A DNA stretch of 64,000 nt from Dysgonomonas gadei ATCC BAA-286 (GCF_000213555.1 NZ_GL891988.1:1-64000); one strand, 5' to 3'. Shown: positions 17,501 to 27,465, numbered from the stretch's first letter. The notes: a model not told the origin generated them from the letters alone. Translations and numbers: made by a program.

Positions 17501-18577
17501 GCTTCCCAACCATAACGTTCTCTCATTATCTATATACATGGCTCTGATGGGGCGTCTTACGCTGAACGTGAATTCGTTGAGTAGTGTTGAATGTATTGAA
17601 TACAGATCACTGTTTGAATAAGAATATACACCTTGCCCATCGGTGCCTATCCATATAATATCCTGAAACCTATCTTTGAGCAGACAAAAAACACCACTAT
17701 TTATGGGAAGTTTTTCTACGGTGTAGCTATATACATCATGTTTCAGCCTGAACAAACCTGTAGTTTTGAATCCGATGAAAAAATCATCCTGATATTTTAA
17801 AATGGATGAAATAAGACCATTCTTCAGGTATAAATCGCGGACGTTGATAATAAAACTCACTTTTTGTTTTTCCATATTGAACTCATACAGACCGTAGTTC
17901 TCATCGACGAAGGATAAATAGTTTCCAGATTGTGAGTTAAATATAATTTTATGCTGATGCTTGAATGACTTTCCCTCTTTCAACACAATTTTACCATCGA
18001 TCTGGTAGTTTATGGTATAACTCATTATTGTGCCATTTTGGTCGATAATGTAAATTGTATTGTTGTTGTCGATAAAGAATGCTGCTATATTCTTAAATTT
18101 GATTTGGGGAAGGTTTATGGAGTCAAATTGATTGTTTTGTTTGTTGTAATGAAATATACAACTGTCTTTTTTTATAATGAAAAAGTTATTATGATTATCT
18201 TTAGCAGTATGCAATATTTTATTGAAGCCTTTAAAATTCTGTAAAGTTCTCTCATCCTCACTTAGTCGATCTATACCATAATACGTCTGTACCCATAACG
18301 ATTTTTTTTCGACCTCTGTTATTTTGTCTATCAATGTACCAGACAATACCTGATTCTTGTCTACTGACTGAAACAAAGTTACTTTATTGCCATTGTAAAT
18401 ATTTAATCCATCACATGTTCCTATCCAGAGTATTCCTTTAGAGTCTTGGCACAAAGCTGTAACAGAACTGTTCGATAAATTTTCAGCATCATTTATCTTA
18501 CGAATATTATAACTGTAAAGAATATTACAATGTGTAGTCAATAATAGTATGATTGTATATATAGCTCGTTTTTTCAT
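14567..18577 (-). CDS. Hybrid two-component system regulator (HTCS) of the PUL
   Basis: This single protein (1336 residues from the ATG at 18577) combines sensor and response regulator. Domains in order: signal peptide (1-22); two-component propeller repeats (to about 690, for example ILWIGTCDGLNIY, IIWIGTDGQGVYS, TLWLGSKGDGI); Y_Y_Y domain (about 700-770); one membrane helix (774-798); HisKA with phosphoacceptor His830 in IAHEFCTPLTL; HATPase_c (NLLSNAFKYT, GLGLAI); REC with Asp1132 in LCDILMP; C-terminal AraC HTH. The periplasmic part senses an oligosaccharide and the HTH activates the PUL. A TTG at 18604 is a poorer start. Confidence 0.93.
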   Translation of the reverse strand: MKKRAIYTIILLLTTHCNILYSYNIRKINDAENLSNSSVTALCQDSKGILWIGTCDGLNIYNGNKVTLFQSVDKNQVLSGTLIDKITEVEKKSLWVQTYYGIDRLSEDERTLQNFKGFNKILHTAKDNHNNFFIIKKDSCIFHYNKQNNQFDSINLPQIKFKNIAAFFIDNNNTIYIIDQNGTIMSYTINYQIDGKIVLKEGKSFKHQHKIIFNSQSGNYLSFVDENYGLYEFNMEKQKVSFIINVRDLYLKNGLISSILKYQDDFFIGFKTTGLFRLKHDVYSYTVEKLPINSGVFCLLKDRFQDIIWIGTDGQGVYSYSNSDLYSIHSTLLNEFTFSVRRPIRAMYIDNERTLWLGSKGDGIVKINEYDLNKNLANCKIEYISMDNSSLWDNSVYCIRKSKKNILWIGTEEGLNYYSFKDKKIKRINLLQNGINIKYIHDVYEQDSILWIASVGMGIIKTEINLNGDVVNLKIADKYLINNGDISSNYFFSFFADGQNLWAANRGSGVFKINTQTGQMKNISFNSNTLDEIYSIARAKDYNYLIGTGSGLIKYKNSDEYKVMNKNSGLSNNVIHCILPEEDTTFWLSTNNGIINYDSQNDFFRRFNYHDGLEVIEFSDGASFADEKTGCLFFGGINGFVSISKNKSYSPNEYMPDLDFDGLSIMGKPCNIIDYLSEKKGENILTLSHDQNFFSISYNAIDYINGNNYTYHYKFENINSDWVDNGNSNSISLTNFAAGEYTLSVKYNNPIIGKESPVYQLKLIILPPWYKTFWAYILYSITILMFFGLIVRSIIIRSKKRKKKALIILKQKHKENVYESKLKFFTNIAHEFCTPLTLIYGPCNRILNQENTDTTIIKYAKIIQQNAERLNSLIQDLIDFRRIESGHKNICIERINISSLINYISSSFSDLAESKNVTFERDVPLNIEWNSDKEFLITIIINLLSNAFKYTTNEGYVKIEIEIIEGILHITIANSGKGIKPENISKIFDRYSILDDFENQTEAMPFSRNGLGLAISNSMAALLGGKIDIESSLNQLTCFILKLPFIENPKGIVAKQGYPEIKNAVLENKEAIIEPSTYNDLKPILLAIDDEPEILWLIKDTFNDEFNVIMTANSNQAFEILKEMHPHIILCDILMPSTDGIGFTQQIKSNPQTAHIPLVLISAGHEIEKQIEGMKAGAELYITKPFNTDYLKTSIKQLLSRKETLKDYFSSPQSAFELAQGKFRHKEHKKFMKDILAIIDKNIDNKDLSVPFIADKVGMSNRNLYRKINEINDNISIADIIREKRLHIAQDLLLRSKYTIGEIAFKSGFANKVSFFKAFSKRYGCTPNEYKKQNRL

Positions 18578-19112
18578 GAAATACCATTTTCTTAATAATG
18601 CCAATCAGTAGTTGAATTGTATATATAAAGTGTTCTGTTATTTTGTCATCCCGAACGATTGTGAGGGATCATCTCTCTTGAATAGGCTGCGCGTAATCAA
18701 AGATTACTTGCCTCCTTTTAAGTCGCCTGTGCTCCTCGATTGTTAATTTCCCATAACTACAAAAAGAACCCAAAATGCATATTGCCACACTTTTTGGCAA
18801 TGTAAAAAGGATGGAAGGCAAGCTTTCGCAGAAAGTATGGCCGCAACAATTTAATGAACATTTTTGATCAACAGTTTTAGTGCTGATTTGCATTAATAAT
18901 ATAATAAATTCAGCTACTAGCTCTTATATATTTGTAAAATTACAAGTTTTAATTCAGATAATTGTGCTTCCGAGGCAATGCAAATAGTTAAGATCTGCGA
19001 CAATATGGTTAATATTTGTGACATACCCAAAATGAGTCAGCTTATGCTTTTTTATCTTCGTTACTAAATTGTAGTTTTGCCTCACAATGTCTTAATTTCG
19101 CTTAAATACACT
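18578..19112. promoter_or_regulatory. HTCS/PUL divergent regulatory region
   Basis: This 535-bp gap between the divergent HTCS and the first GH76 gene should hold the HTCS binding site. A TAnnTTTG element (TAGTTTTG) lies at 19072-19079, 33 bp before the GH76 ATG. Bases 18646-18669 (gtcatcccgaacgattgtgaggga) resemble a dispersed REP-like sequence. I could not define the HTCS site by eye. A 74-codon minus-strand frame here has no family features. Confidence 0.5.
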
Positions 19113-20315
19113 ATGAAAAACAAATATTATTTAACAATTTTACCAGTAGCATTTTTGTTAATGCTTTCCTGTAAGCAAAATAATGTCGTTGATACAGGTT
19201 GGGACTTAAATATGTATAGAGCAGAGACAACGCTGGACTCGTTATATAAATACTATGGTTGTCCCGATTCTTATTTGTTGCTCGAAACTTATCCATTCGA
19301 TTCTGTACATAAAACGACCTATCAAGCGAGTGAAGAACAAGTCGGTCAATCGAATCAATATTCTTATTTGTGGCCTTATTCTGGGACATTTTCTGCCGTA
19401 AATGCACTATTAGAAGTGACAAAAGACGGGAAGTACAAACAACTTCTCGACTCTAAAATACTGAAAGGTCTTGACGAATATTTCGATATCCGCCACAAAC
19501 CATATGCTTATGCATCTTATATCAACTCCGCAGCCCAATCCGATCGCTTCTATGATGATAATATCTGGATAGGAATAGATTTTACCGACACCTATCTGAT
19601 GACTAACAATTCCGAGTATCTGGACAAAGCAAAACTTATTTGGGAATTCATTCTAAGTGGCATGGATGACAAGCTGGGTGGTGGAATATATTGGGTAGAA
19701 CAGAACAAAGAATCAAAGCATGCCTGCTCCAATGCTCCGGGAACTGTGCTTGCTCTCAAACTATTTAAAGCCACACAAGACAGTAGTTACTTTTATGAGG
19801 CAGAAAAATTATATATATGGACAAAAGAACACCTGCAAGATACAACTGACTATCTAATCTTTGACAACATAAACCTGAATGGAAAAATAGATAAGACAAA
19901 ATATAGCTATAACAGTGGACAAGTTATGCAAGCTGCCGTTTTACTCTATCAACTCACAGGAAACAAATCGTATTTGATTGATGCCCAGAATATCGCTCTA
20001 TCGTCATATAGTTTCTTTTTCGAAGATTTCAAAACCGCAAATGGAGAGCAGTTTAAAATTCTCAAAAAAGGCGATATATGGTTTACCACAGTTATGTTGC
20101 GTGGCTACATAGAACTGTACCATGCTGACAATAATAAAACTTATATTGAAGCCTTCGAGAAGAATTTGAACTATGCATGGGAACATATGCGCGATAATAA
20201 CGGCCTATTCAATACCGATTGGACCGGTATACAAAAAAATGATAAAAAATGGCTGCTTACACAAGCCGGTATGATAGAGATGTATGCACGAATATCAAAT
20301 TTAACCAATAAATAA
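19113..20315 (+). CDS. GH76 endo-alpha-1,6-mannanase-like lipoprotein
   Basis: The 400-residue protein begins at the ATG 19113; an upstream TTG start would give a non-signal leader. A lipobox LMLSC20 gives a lipoprotein. The tail after Cys (KQNN) lacks an acidic surface-export motif, so it may face the periplasm. The (alpha/alpha)6 barrel carries the GH76 catalytic pair Asp148-Asp149 in RFYDDNIWIGIDF, and later KYSYNSGQVMQAAVLLYQL. GH76 enzymes cut the alpha-1,6-mannan backbone of yeast mannan. It is the first PUL gene, 13 bp before GH125. Confidence 0.9.
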   Translation: MKNKYYLTILPVAFLLMLSCKQNNVVDTGWDLNMYRAETTLDSLYKYYGCPDSYLLLETYPFDSVHKTTYQASEEQVGQSNQYSYLWPYSGTFSAVNALLEVTKDGKYKQLLDSKILKGLDEYFDIRHKPYAYASYINSAAQSDRFYDDNIWIGIDFTDTYLMTNNSEYLDKAKLIWEFILSGMDDKLGGGIYWVEQNKESKHACSNAPGTVLALKLFKATQDSSYFYEAEKLYIWTKEHLQDTTDYLIFDNINLNGKIDKTKYSYNSGQVMQAAVLLYQLTGNKSYLIDAQNIALSSYSFFFEDFKTANGEQFKILKKGDIWFTTVMLRGYIELYHADNNKTYIEAFEKNLNYAWEHMRDNNGLFNTDWTGIQKNDKKWLLTQAGMIEMYARISNLTNK

Positions 20316-20328
20316 TCGACCAACGAAA

Positions 20329-21810
20329 ATGAATAATAAAAGAAAATTATTGACATTAGGTGTCTCCGTTATCGCATTTTGGGGGGCAACGCATTCAATT
20401 GCATCAGACACCCGATATGCAATGCCGATGGATAACACCCGGGTGGTTGGTAGCCCAAACTATGATAAAACAAATCGACCATTGAAAAAAGATCGACTGT
20501 TTCGATCACAAGCAGTAGATAATGAAATAATAAGGGTGAAAAATCTATTGAAGAACCCCAAATTGGCATGGATGTTCGAAAATTGTTTCCCTAACACCCT
20601 CGATACTACTGTACGTCATCGCAAGACTAATGGGAAAGATGATACAGTGGTTTACACGGGAGACATACATGCTATGTGGCTGCGCGACTCGGGTGCTCAA
20701 GTATGGCCTTATGTACAATTAGCAAATAGTGATCCTCAGCTTAAAGCGATGCTGGCAGGAGTAATCCGCCGTCAGTTTATGTGTATTAATATCGATCCGT
20801 ATGCCAATGCATTTCTTGATCCGCATGATCCTAATCCAGATCATCAATGGATGAGTGATATGACTGACATGAAAAAGGAGTTGCACGAACGCAAGTGGGA
20901 AATAGATTCGTTATGTTATCCACTTCGTTTAGCTTATCACTATTGGAAAACCACCGGTGATGCCAGTATTTTCGATGAAGAATGGCTTCAGGCGATAGAA
21001 AATATACTAAAAACATTCAAAGAACAACAACGAAAAGAAAGCTCAGGACCCTATAAATTTCAACGGAAAACCGAACGCCAGTTAGATACCCTTAACAATA
21101 ACGGATTGGGAAATCCTGTCAATCCGGTAGGTCTTATCGTTTCGGCTTTTCGCCCATCCGACGATGCCACAACGTATCAGTTCCTTGTTCCTTCAAACTT
21201 TTTTGCTGTTACCTCGTTGCGCAAAGCAGCCGAAATACTCGAACAAGTAAATGGTAATACTGCTCAAGCATTAGAGTGTCGCAACTTAGCGCAAGAAGTA
21301 GAAACAGCATTAAAAAAATATGCAACATACAATCATCCGAAATATGGAACTATCTACGCATTCGAAGTAGATGGTTTTGGTAACCAATATCTGATGGATG
21401 ACTCTAATGCTCCTAGTCTGCTATCATTGGCTTACTTGGGCGATGTGGATGTAAACGATCTCATCTATCAAAATACCCGTCGCTTTGTATGGAGTAACGA
21501 CAATCCCTATTTTTTCAAAGGAGTAGCAGGCGAAGGAATCGGCGGCCCACATATAGGATACGATATGGTATGGCCAATGAGTATTATGATGAAAGCATTC
21601 ACCAGTCAGGATGATGAAGAAATAAAAACCTGCATAAAAATGTTGATGGACACCGATGCTGGAACCGGGTTTATTCACGAATCGTTTCACAAAGACGATC
21701 CATCTAATTTTACCCGTCCTTGGTTTGCATGGCAAAACACACTTTTTGGAGAATTAATACTCAAACTGATACACGAAAATAAAACAGAATTGCTGAATAG
21801 TATAAATTAA
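20329..21810 (+). CDS. GH125 exo-alpha-1,6-mannosidase
   Basis: The 493-residue protein has a Sec signal peptide (MNNKRKLLTLGVSVIAFWGA to about residue 26). Family motifs are IHAMWLRDSGAQVWPYVQ (113-130), NPDHQWMSDMTDMKKELHER and GIGGPHIGYDMVWPMSIMMK, with the C-terminal GTGFIHESFHKDDPSNFTRP. GH125 enzymes release mannose from alpha-1,6 chains with inversion and follow GH76 and GH92 in periplasmic mannan breakdown. No lipobox, so it is probably soluble in the periplasm. Length is standard. Confidence 0.93.
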   Translation: MNNKRKLLTLGVSVIAFWGATHSIASDTRYAMPMDNTRVVGSPNYDKTNRPLKKDRLFRSQAVDNEIIRVKNLLKNPKLAWMFENCFPNTLDTTVRHRKTNGKDDTVVYTGDIHAMWLRDSGAQVWPYVQLANSDPQLKAMLAGVIRRQFMCINIDPYANAFLDPHDPNPDHQWMSDMTDMKKELHERKWEIDSLCYPLRLAYHYWKTTGDASIFDEEWLQAIENILKTFKEQQRKESSGPYKFQRKTERQLDTLNNNGLGNPVNPVGLIVSAFRPSDDATTYQFLVPSNFFAVTSLRKAAEILEQVNGNTAQALECRNLAQEVETALKKYATYNHPKYGTIYAFEVDGFGNQYLMDDSNAPSLLSLAYLGDVDVNDLIYQNTRRFVWSNDNPYFFKGVAGEGIGGPHIGYDMVWPMSIMMKAFTSQDDEEIKTCIKMLMDTDAGTGFIHESFHKDDPSNFTRPWFAWQNTLFGELILKLIHENKTELLNSIN

Positions 21811-21840
21811 TATAACTCACTCTTTTTAATTAAAAAAATC

Positions 21841-24135
21841 ATGAGAAACAAAAGAAAAATTCTTTTGTTTGTGTTCTCTTTGTCTTTTCTGATATCGACA
21901 GCACAGACCAAATTTGACCCCGTAGATTATGTAAATCCTCTTACAGGTACGCTTTCCAAGTTTGAATTATCGACAGGGAATAACTATCCTGTAATAGCCC
22001 GTCCGTGGGGTATGAACTTTTGGTCGCCCCAAACAGGTGGTATGGGAGATGGATGGATGTACACATACACTGCCGACAAAATACGCGGTTTTAAACAAAC
22101 CCATCAACCAAGCCCGTGGATGAACGACTATGGACAATTTTCCATTATGCCTATTACCGGTAAAGCAACTTTCGACCAGGACAAGCGCGCCAGTTGGTTT
22201 TCGCATAAGGCCGAAGTAGCTAAACCCTATTATTATTCCGTCTATCTGGCCGACTGGGATATAACCACCGAAATAGCCCCAACCTCACGCGCTGCCATGT
22301 TTCGATTTACGTTCCCCGACGACGATTCATATGTTGTAATCGATGCATTCGACAGAGGATCGTATGTGAAAATCATTTCTGAAGAAAACAAAATAATAGG
22401 CTACACAACCCGCAATAGCGGAGGTGTACCCGACAATTTCAAAAATTATTTTGTAATAACTTTCGACAAACCATTTAGCTACAAAGCCGTGGTGGGCAAT
22501 AACGAGATTCGAAAAAACGAATACGAAGCCAAAGAAAATCATACAGGAGCCATTATCGGATTCAAAACTCGTAAAGGAGAGATTGTACATGCCAAGGTAG
22601 CCTCTTCATTTATTAGTCACGAACAAGCAGAAATAAATTTGAAAGAATTAGCCGGAGATAGTTTCGATCAAATAACTCAAAAAGGCAGGGATGAATGGAA
22701 TCAGGTATTAGGAAAAATAGTGGTTGAAGATGAAAATATCGACAATCTACGGACATTCTATTCCTGCCTTTATCGTTCACTCCATTTTCCACGCACTTTT
22801 TACGAAATAGATGCACAGGGACAAACGGTTCATTACAGCCCGTTTAACGGACAAGTACAACTAGGATATATGTTTACAGATACAGGCTTTTGGGACACAT
22901 TCCGTTGCCTCTTTCCTTTCCTCAATCTGGTTTATCCGTCGATGAACGAGAAGATGCAGGCCGGGTTGGTAAATGCTTACAAAGAAAGTGGTTACTTACC
23001 CGAATGGGGTAGCCCTGGACACAGAGATATTATGATTGGTCAAAATTCGGCATCGGTGGTTGCCGATGCATACATCAAAGGACTGAAAGAATATGAAACA
23101 GACCTATTATGGAAAGCTGTAACTAATGGGGCCAACAGCCATCTTCAGCATACCGCATCGGGTAGGGTTGGCTACGAGTACTATAATAAATATGGTTATA
23201 TCCCTTACGATGTGAATATTGGGCAAAATGTAGCTCGCACACTTGAATATGCTTACAACGACTGGTGCATATATAAATTGGGTCAAGCAATGGGTAAACC
23301 CGAAAGCGATCTGAAACAATATAAGGAAAATGCATTCAATTACAAAAACGTGTATAATCCTAAAAACAAGCTAATGTGTGGTAAAGACAGCAAAGGAAAT
23401 TTCAATCCAAACTTCAAGCCCGAAGACTGGAGTGGCGAGTTTTGTGAAGGAAACAGTTGGCACTGGAGCTTTTGTGTGTTTCATGATCCACAAGGTTTGA
23501 TAGATGTGATGGGAGGTAAGAAAGAGTTCAACATAATGATGGATTCGGTGTTTAATGTACCCAGCCATCTAGGTATACGCAGCAGAGGTATAATACACGA
23601 AATGCGCGAAATGCAGGTAGTAGACATGGGGCAATATGCACACGGTAACCAACCCATCCAACACATGATTTATATGTATAATTGGTCGGGGCAACCTTGG
23701 AAGACTCAATATTGGGCTCGTGAAATTATGGATAAGCTATATAATCCGAATCCCGATGCTTACTGTGGAGATGAGGATAATGGCCAAACATCGGCATGGT
23801 ATGTATTTTCGGCAATGGGATTTTATACTGTATGCCCGGGAACTGATGAATATATACTTGGATCACCTCTATTTGATAAAGTAACCGTAAAATTGGAAAA
23901 CGGAAAAACCATAAATATAAAATCGGCTAATAATTCGAAGAAGAACCGCTATGTGAAAACGGTGAAACTGAATGGTAAAAATCACACTAAAAACTATTTC
24001 ACACACAGTGATCTGAGAAAAGGAGCGAACATCATTTTCGATATGTCGTCAACACCAAATACCAACAGAGGAATTGATGAGACCGATTTTCCATATTCAT
24101 TTTCAAATGAAAAGGTCAATAAAACATCACATTAA
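21841..24135 (+). CDS. GH92 alpha-mannosidase
   Basis: The 764-residue protein has a signal peptide (to about residue 20, ending STAQ). The GH92 hallmarks are DYVNPLTGT near the start, GDGWMYTYTADKIRGFKQTH, TGFWDTFRCLFPF, and the calcium-dependent active-site motif GDEDNGQTSAWYVFSAMGFY (Asp644-Glu645-Asp646) near the C-terminus. GH92 enzymes are calcium-dependent exo-alpha-mannosidases that remove 1,2- or 1,3-side-chain mannose with inversion. Its place between GH125 and GH97 fits the debranching step of mannan utilization. Confidence 0.93.
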   Translation: MRNKRKILLFVFSLSFLISTAQTKFDPVDYVNPLTGTLSKFELSTGNNYPVIARPWGMNFWSPQTGGMGDGWMYTYTADKIRGFKQTHQPSPWMNDYGQFSIMPITGKATFDQDKRASWFSHKAEVAKPYYYSVYLADWDITTEIAPTSRAAMFRFTFPDDDSYVVIDAFDRGSYVKIISEENKIIGYTTRNSGGVPDNFKNYFVITFDKPFSYKAVVGNNEIRKNEYEAKENHTGAIIGFKTRKGEIVHAKVASSFISHEQAEINLKELAGDSFDQITQKGRDEWNQVLGKIVVEDENIDNLRTFYSCLYRSLHFPRTFYEIDAQGQTVHYSPFNGQVQLGYMFTDTGFWDTFRCLFPFLNLVYPSMNEKMQAGLVNAYKESGYLPEWGSPGHRDIMIGQNSASVVADAYIKGLKEYETDLLWKAVTNGANSHLQHTASGRVGYEYYNKYGYIPYDVNIGQNVARTLEYAYNDWCIYKLGQAMGKPESDLKQYKENAFNYKNVYNPKNKLMCGKDSKGNFNPNFKPEDWSGEFCEGNSWHWSFCVFHDPQGLIDVMGGKKEFNIMMDSVFNVPSHLGIRSRGIIHEMREMQVVDMGQYAHGNQPIQHMIYMYNWSGQPWKTQYWAREIMDKLYNPNPDAYCGDEDNGQTSAWYVFSAMGFYTVCPGTDEYILGSPLFDKVTVKLENGKTINIKSANNSKKNRYVKTVKLNGKNHTKNYFTHSDLRKGANIIFDMSSTPNTNRGIDETDFPYSFSNEKVNKTSH

Positions 24136-24149
24136 TACCAAATAGACAA

Positions 24150-26096
24150 ATGAAAACACGATTTTATATCTTGACTTTAATATTTCTTTTCTGTTACACT
24201 GAAGAAAATATGGCACAGAAAAGAATTGACCTCAAGTCTCCTAAAAATCAAATTAGAATAAGCATTGATATTGGTGACAAAATTTGTTACTCTGTATTTG
24301 CAGATAACGAATTGTTATTAGAAAATAATACAATGCAACTAAACCTGAATGGTATTTCATTAGGCGAAAAACCTCAGCTGAAAAACGAAAAACGAAAAAC
24401 AGTTTCGAATGAATTAAAACCTGTTGTACCATTAAAATTTTCGACAGTTACAGATCATTACAATGAGCTAATTCTTGAATTTAAGGACAACTATTCAATA
24501 GAATTCAGAGCCTATGATAATGGTATAGCCTATCGATTTGTAAGTAAAATAAATAAAGATATAGAAGTTTTGAGTGAAGATTTTGAGCTGAACTTTCCTC
24601 AAGACTATCTTCTTCATCTACAAGAATCTGGCAGTTTCAAAACCGCATATGAGGAAGAATACTCACATAAATATGCAAAAGATTGGAATTCAAACGACAG
24701 AATGTCGACTCTTCCCGTATTGATAGAGGCGGCAAATCATCGAGTACTAATCTCTGAGTCCGACCTTACCGATTATCCATGTATGTTTCTGAAAGGCAAT
24801 CGTAAAGGCATTTTTTCTACATTTCCAAAAGTGCCTTTAGAATTTGGCGAAAATGGTGATCGGAGTCTCAAAATACTGAGGGAAGCCGACTATATATGTA
24901 AAACATCAGGTACAAGAACTTTTCCTTGGCGTTTTTTTGTAATAACAAACGATGATAAGAAGATTCTCGAAAATACATTAGCTTATCAATTGGCTTCAAA
25001 ATCAAAGGTAGAAGACACCTCTTGGATTAACCCCGGGCAAGTAAGTTGGGAGTGGTTTAATGGAGCTATAGCATATGGTCCGGATGTAAATTTTCAATCA
25101 GGATTTAATGAAAATACCTATAAATATTTTATCGACTTTGCGTCAAAAAATGGTATTGAATATATTATTATGGACGAAGGTTGGGCAAAATCTACCCGTG
25201 ATCCCTACACCCCTAACCCTAATATTAATGTTCACAAAGTGATTAAATATGGTAAAGAAAGAAATGTAGGAGTTATTCTCTGGTTGACATGGTTGACAGT
25301 AGAAAACAACATGGAACTTTTCGCCAAATTTGAAGAATGGGGAGTTGCCGGAGTAAAAATAGATTTTATGGATCGCAGCGACCAGTGGATGGTAAACTAT
25401 TACGAACGTGTAGCCCAGGAAGCAGCAAAACACAAAATACTGATATCTTACCATGGCTCATTCAAACCAGCCGGTCTTGAGTATAAATATCCCAACATTC
25501 TCACTTATGAGGGCGTGAGAGGCTTAGAACAAATGCATGGATGTCAGCCAAGAAACTCTATTTATTTACCTTTTATGAGAAATGCTGTTGGAGCTATGGA
25601 CTTTACTCCCGGAGCTATGATTAATATGCAACCCGACACCTATTATGCAGAAAGGCCACATTCGGCCAGCGTGGGTACCCGATGTTTTCAATTAGCGGCA
25701 TATATCGTTTTCGAATCAGGACTTCAAATGTTAAGTGATACGCCTTCTTTGTATTATCAAAATCAGGATTGTTGCGATTTTATTACTCGTGTACCAGTAA
25801 CATGGGACGAGACGAAGGCTTTGGCGGCCGAAGTTGGAGAAGTTGCCATTGTGGCAAAGCGTAAAGGTTCAACATGGTTTATAGGTGGTATAACAAATGA
25901 TAAGGAGCGCACAATAGACCTTGAGTTCGACTTCTTACCTTCCAACAGTAGTTACAAAATAACCTATTTTGAAGATGGTGTAAATGCAGGAAGATATGGG
26001 TCCGATTATAAGAAAACAATATCCGAGATTAACTCCGGAGGCAAGATTAAAATAAAAATGGCACGTAACGGAGGTTGGGCGGCTATCATAGAATAA
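24150..26096 (+). CDS. GH97 alpha-glycosidase
   Basis: The 648-residue protein has a signal peptide (cleavage near TEENMAQK) and the three-part GH97 layout: an N-terminal beta-sandwich (LKSPKNQIRISIDIGDKICY), a TIM barrel (WINPGQVSWEWFNGAIAYG, EYIIMDEGWAK, GVAGVKIDFMDRSDQ, ISYHGSFKPAG, NILTYEGVRG) and a C-terminal beta domain. GH97 includes inverting glucosidases and retaining galactosidases. Asp405 in KIDF is where retaining members carry their nucleophile, which makes an alpha-galactosidase more likely than an alpha-glucosidase. I hold this subtype call loosely. GH97 is not a standard mannan enzyme, so the substrate may carry galactose or glucose branches. Confidence 0.9.
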   Translation: MKTRFYILTLIFLFCYTEENMAQKRIDLKSPKNQIRISIDIGDKICYSVFADNELLLENNTMQLNLNGISLGEKPQLKNEKRKTVSNELKPVVPLKFSTVTDHYNELILEFKDNYSIEFRAYDNGIAYRFVSKINKDIEVLSEDFELNFPQDYLLHLQESGSFKTAYEEEYSHKYAKDWNSNDRMSTLPVLIEAANHRVLISESDLTDYPCMFLKGNRKGIFSTFPKVPLEFGENGDRSLKILREADYICKTSGTRTFPWRFFVITNDDKKILENTLAYQLASKSKVEDTSWINPGQVSWEWFNGAIAYGPDVNFQSGFNENTYKYFIDFASKNGIEYIIMDEGWAKSTRDPYTPNPNINVHKVIKYGKERNVGVILWLTWLTVENNMELFAKFEEWGVAGVKIDFMDRSDQWMVNYYERVAQEAAKHKILISYHGSFKPAGLEYKYPNILTYEGVRGLEQMHGCQPRNSIYLPFMRNAVGAMDFTPGAMINMQPDTYYAERPHSASVGTRCFQLAAYIVFESGLQMLSDTPSLYYQNQDCCDFITRVPVTWDETKALAAEVGEVAIVAKRKGSTWFIGGITNDKERTIDLEFDFLPSNSSYKITYFEDGVNAGRYGSDYKKTISEINSGGKIKIKMARNGGWAAIIE

Positions 26097-26128
26097 ATAA
26101 CCTGTCTAATTTTTAACTGAATTATATT

Positions 26129-27436
26129 ATGAAAAAGAAATTCTTTTTAAATGCGATCTTTTTATCGTTATTCCTATTTGGTTGTAGCGATAAAGAAAAT
26201 GAAGATGAGGACATAGGAGTTTCCTCTATAACGATCGAAAATGTAGATTCCAATAATGCTATATCGGTAAAAAAAGGTACAACATTACAATTGGAGGTAA
26301 CAACAAATCCGCCTGTAAACGATGCTGCTCTTGTTTACGAAAGCGGATATACCGATGTGTTTTCCGTAGACCATAACGGAGTTGTAACAGCATTGAAAGA
26401 AGGTGAAGCAACCTTGACTATTAAATCGGCAAAAGACTTTAGTGTATTTATTACAGCTACTGTTGTTGTACCCAATGTGCCGATAGAATCTATTCAGATT
26501 AATAACCTGGCCAATGACACCATCGAATTAGAAGCTAACACGAAATATCAGTTGAAGGTGGATGTGTTGCCCGAAAACGCCACAGTTAAAACGCTTAATT
26601 ACCAAAGTGGAAACAGTACTATATTTTCGGTTAGCGATAATGGCTTGATATTGGGTCTCGCAAAAGGCTGTGCCACACTCACAGTTAGTACAACAGATGG
26701 TAGTTCTATCTCGCAAAACTATATAGTGAAGGTGAAGAGAGCAAAAGTAAATTATATTGGAGGTACCGATATGATTGTACTAAAAGGTTCGCAAGTAGAC
26801 ATATCGGCAGGTCTCTCGTTCACACCAAGCACAGCAAGTCTCGAAGGCGTTGTTTTCAGCTCTTCCGATACAAATGTTGCCACAATTGATACAAATGGCA
26901 TAGTTACCGGAATTTCACCCGGAGAAGTTACAATAACCATTAAAGCAACAGACGGAAGCGATGTGAGTGGTACCTGTAAGATAGCTGTTGGTGATGGATT
27001 TACTCCAATAGACCGAACAAACTTTACCGTGGCATGTTCCAGCGAAAAGGAATCGGATGGCGGTGGAAAGAATATGATTCTCAACGATGACTATGCCAAA
27101 TATTGGCATAGCGAATGGGGACCCGATGCCGGGTTGCCTCATTGGTTACTGATAACAATGGACGACAATAAAACAATATCTAAAATAAAAATAGGAAGAC
27201 GTAATAGTGGAAGTGTGAACACAGACACCAAAGTTGTAGAAATAGAAGGTAGTTTGGATGGAATAAAATATACAGCATTGGGCACAATAAATTTTGGAGA
27301 TAACAACAACCATGTGCAGGATATGTCTATAGAGTTCTACCCTCAAGTATTTAAATATATAAAGCTGACTATTACCGAAAGCAACCGTCCTCCTTTTGCT
27401 AATCTGGCTTTATTTCAGCCCTATGTATTAGAATAA
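26129..27436 (+). CDS. Surface lipoprotein with Ig-like (Big2) repeats and an F5/8 C domain
   Basis: The 435-residue protein has lipobox LFLFGC19 followed by SDKENEDED, an acidic export signal for the cell surface. Three Big2-like repeats cover about residues 33-290 (for example VKKGTTLQLEVTTNP, LEANTKYQLKVDVLPENAT, VATIDTNGIVTGISPGEVTI). The C-terminus (about 300-435) is an F5/8 type C or CBM32-like jelly roll ending KYIKLTITESNRPPFANLALF. This is a SusE/F-position surface glycan-binding protein; CBM32-type modules often bind galactose. It lies before susC rather than after susD, which is unusual. Confidence 0.82.
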   Translation: MKKKFFLNAIFLSLFLFGCSDKENEDEDIGVSSITIENVDSNNAISVKKGTTLQLEVTTNPPVNDAALVYESGYTDVFSVDHNGVVTALKEGEATLTIKSAKDFSVFITATVVVPNVPIESIQINNLANDTIELEANTKYQLKVDVLPENATVKTLNYQSGNSTIFSVSDNGLILGLAKGCATLTVSTTDGSSISQNYIVKVKRAKVNYIGGTDMIVLKGSQVDISAGLSFTPSTASLEGVVFSSSDTNVATIDTNGIVTGISPGEVTITIKATDGSDVSGTCKIAVGDGFTPIDRTNFTVACSSEKESDGGGKNMILNDDYAKYWHSEWGPDAGLPHWLLITMDDNKTISKIKIGRRNSGSVNTDTKVVEIEGSLDGIKYTALGTINFGDNNNHVQDMSIEFYPQVFKYIKLTITESNRPPFANLALFQPYVLE

Positions 27437-27465
27437 ACACCATGTATTACTAAATTATAATACGT

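Noticed and set aside
18669..18893. 74-codon ORF on the minus strand in the HTCS/PUL gap
   Set aside because: No family features and no clear ribosome-binding site; composition is that of intergenic DNA with a repeat-like stretch.
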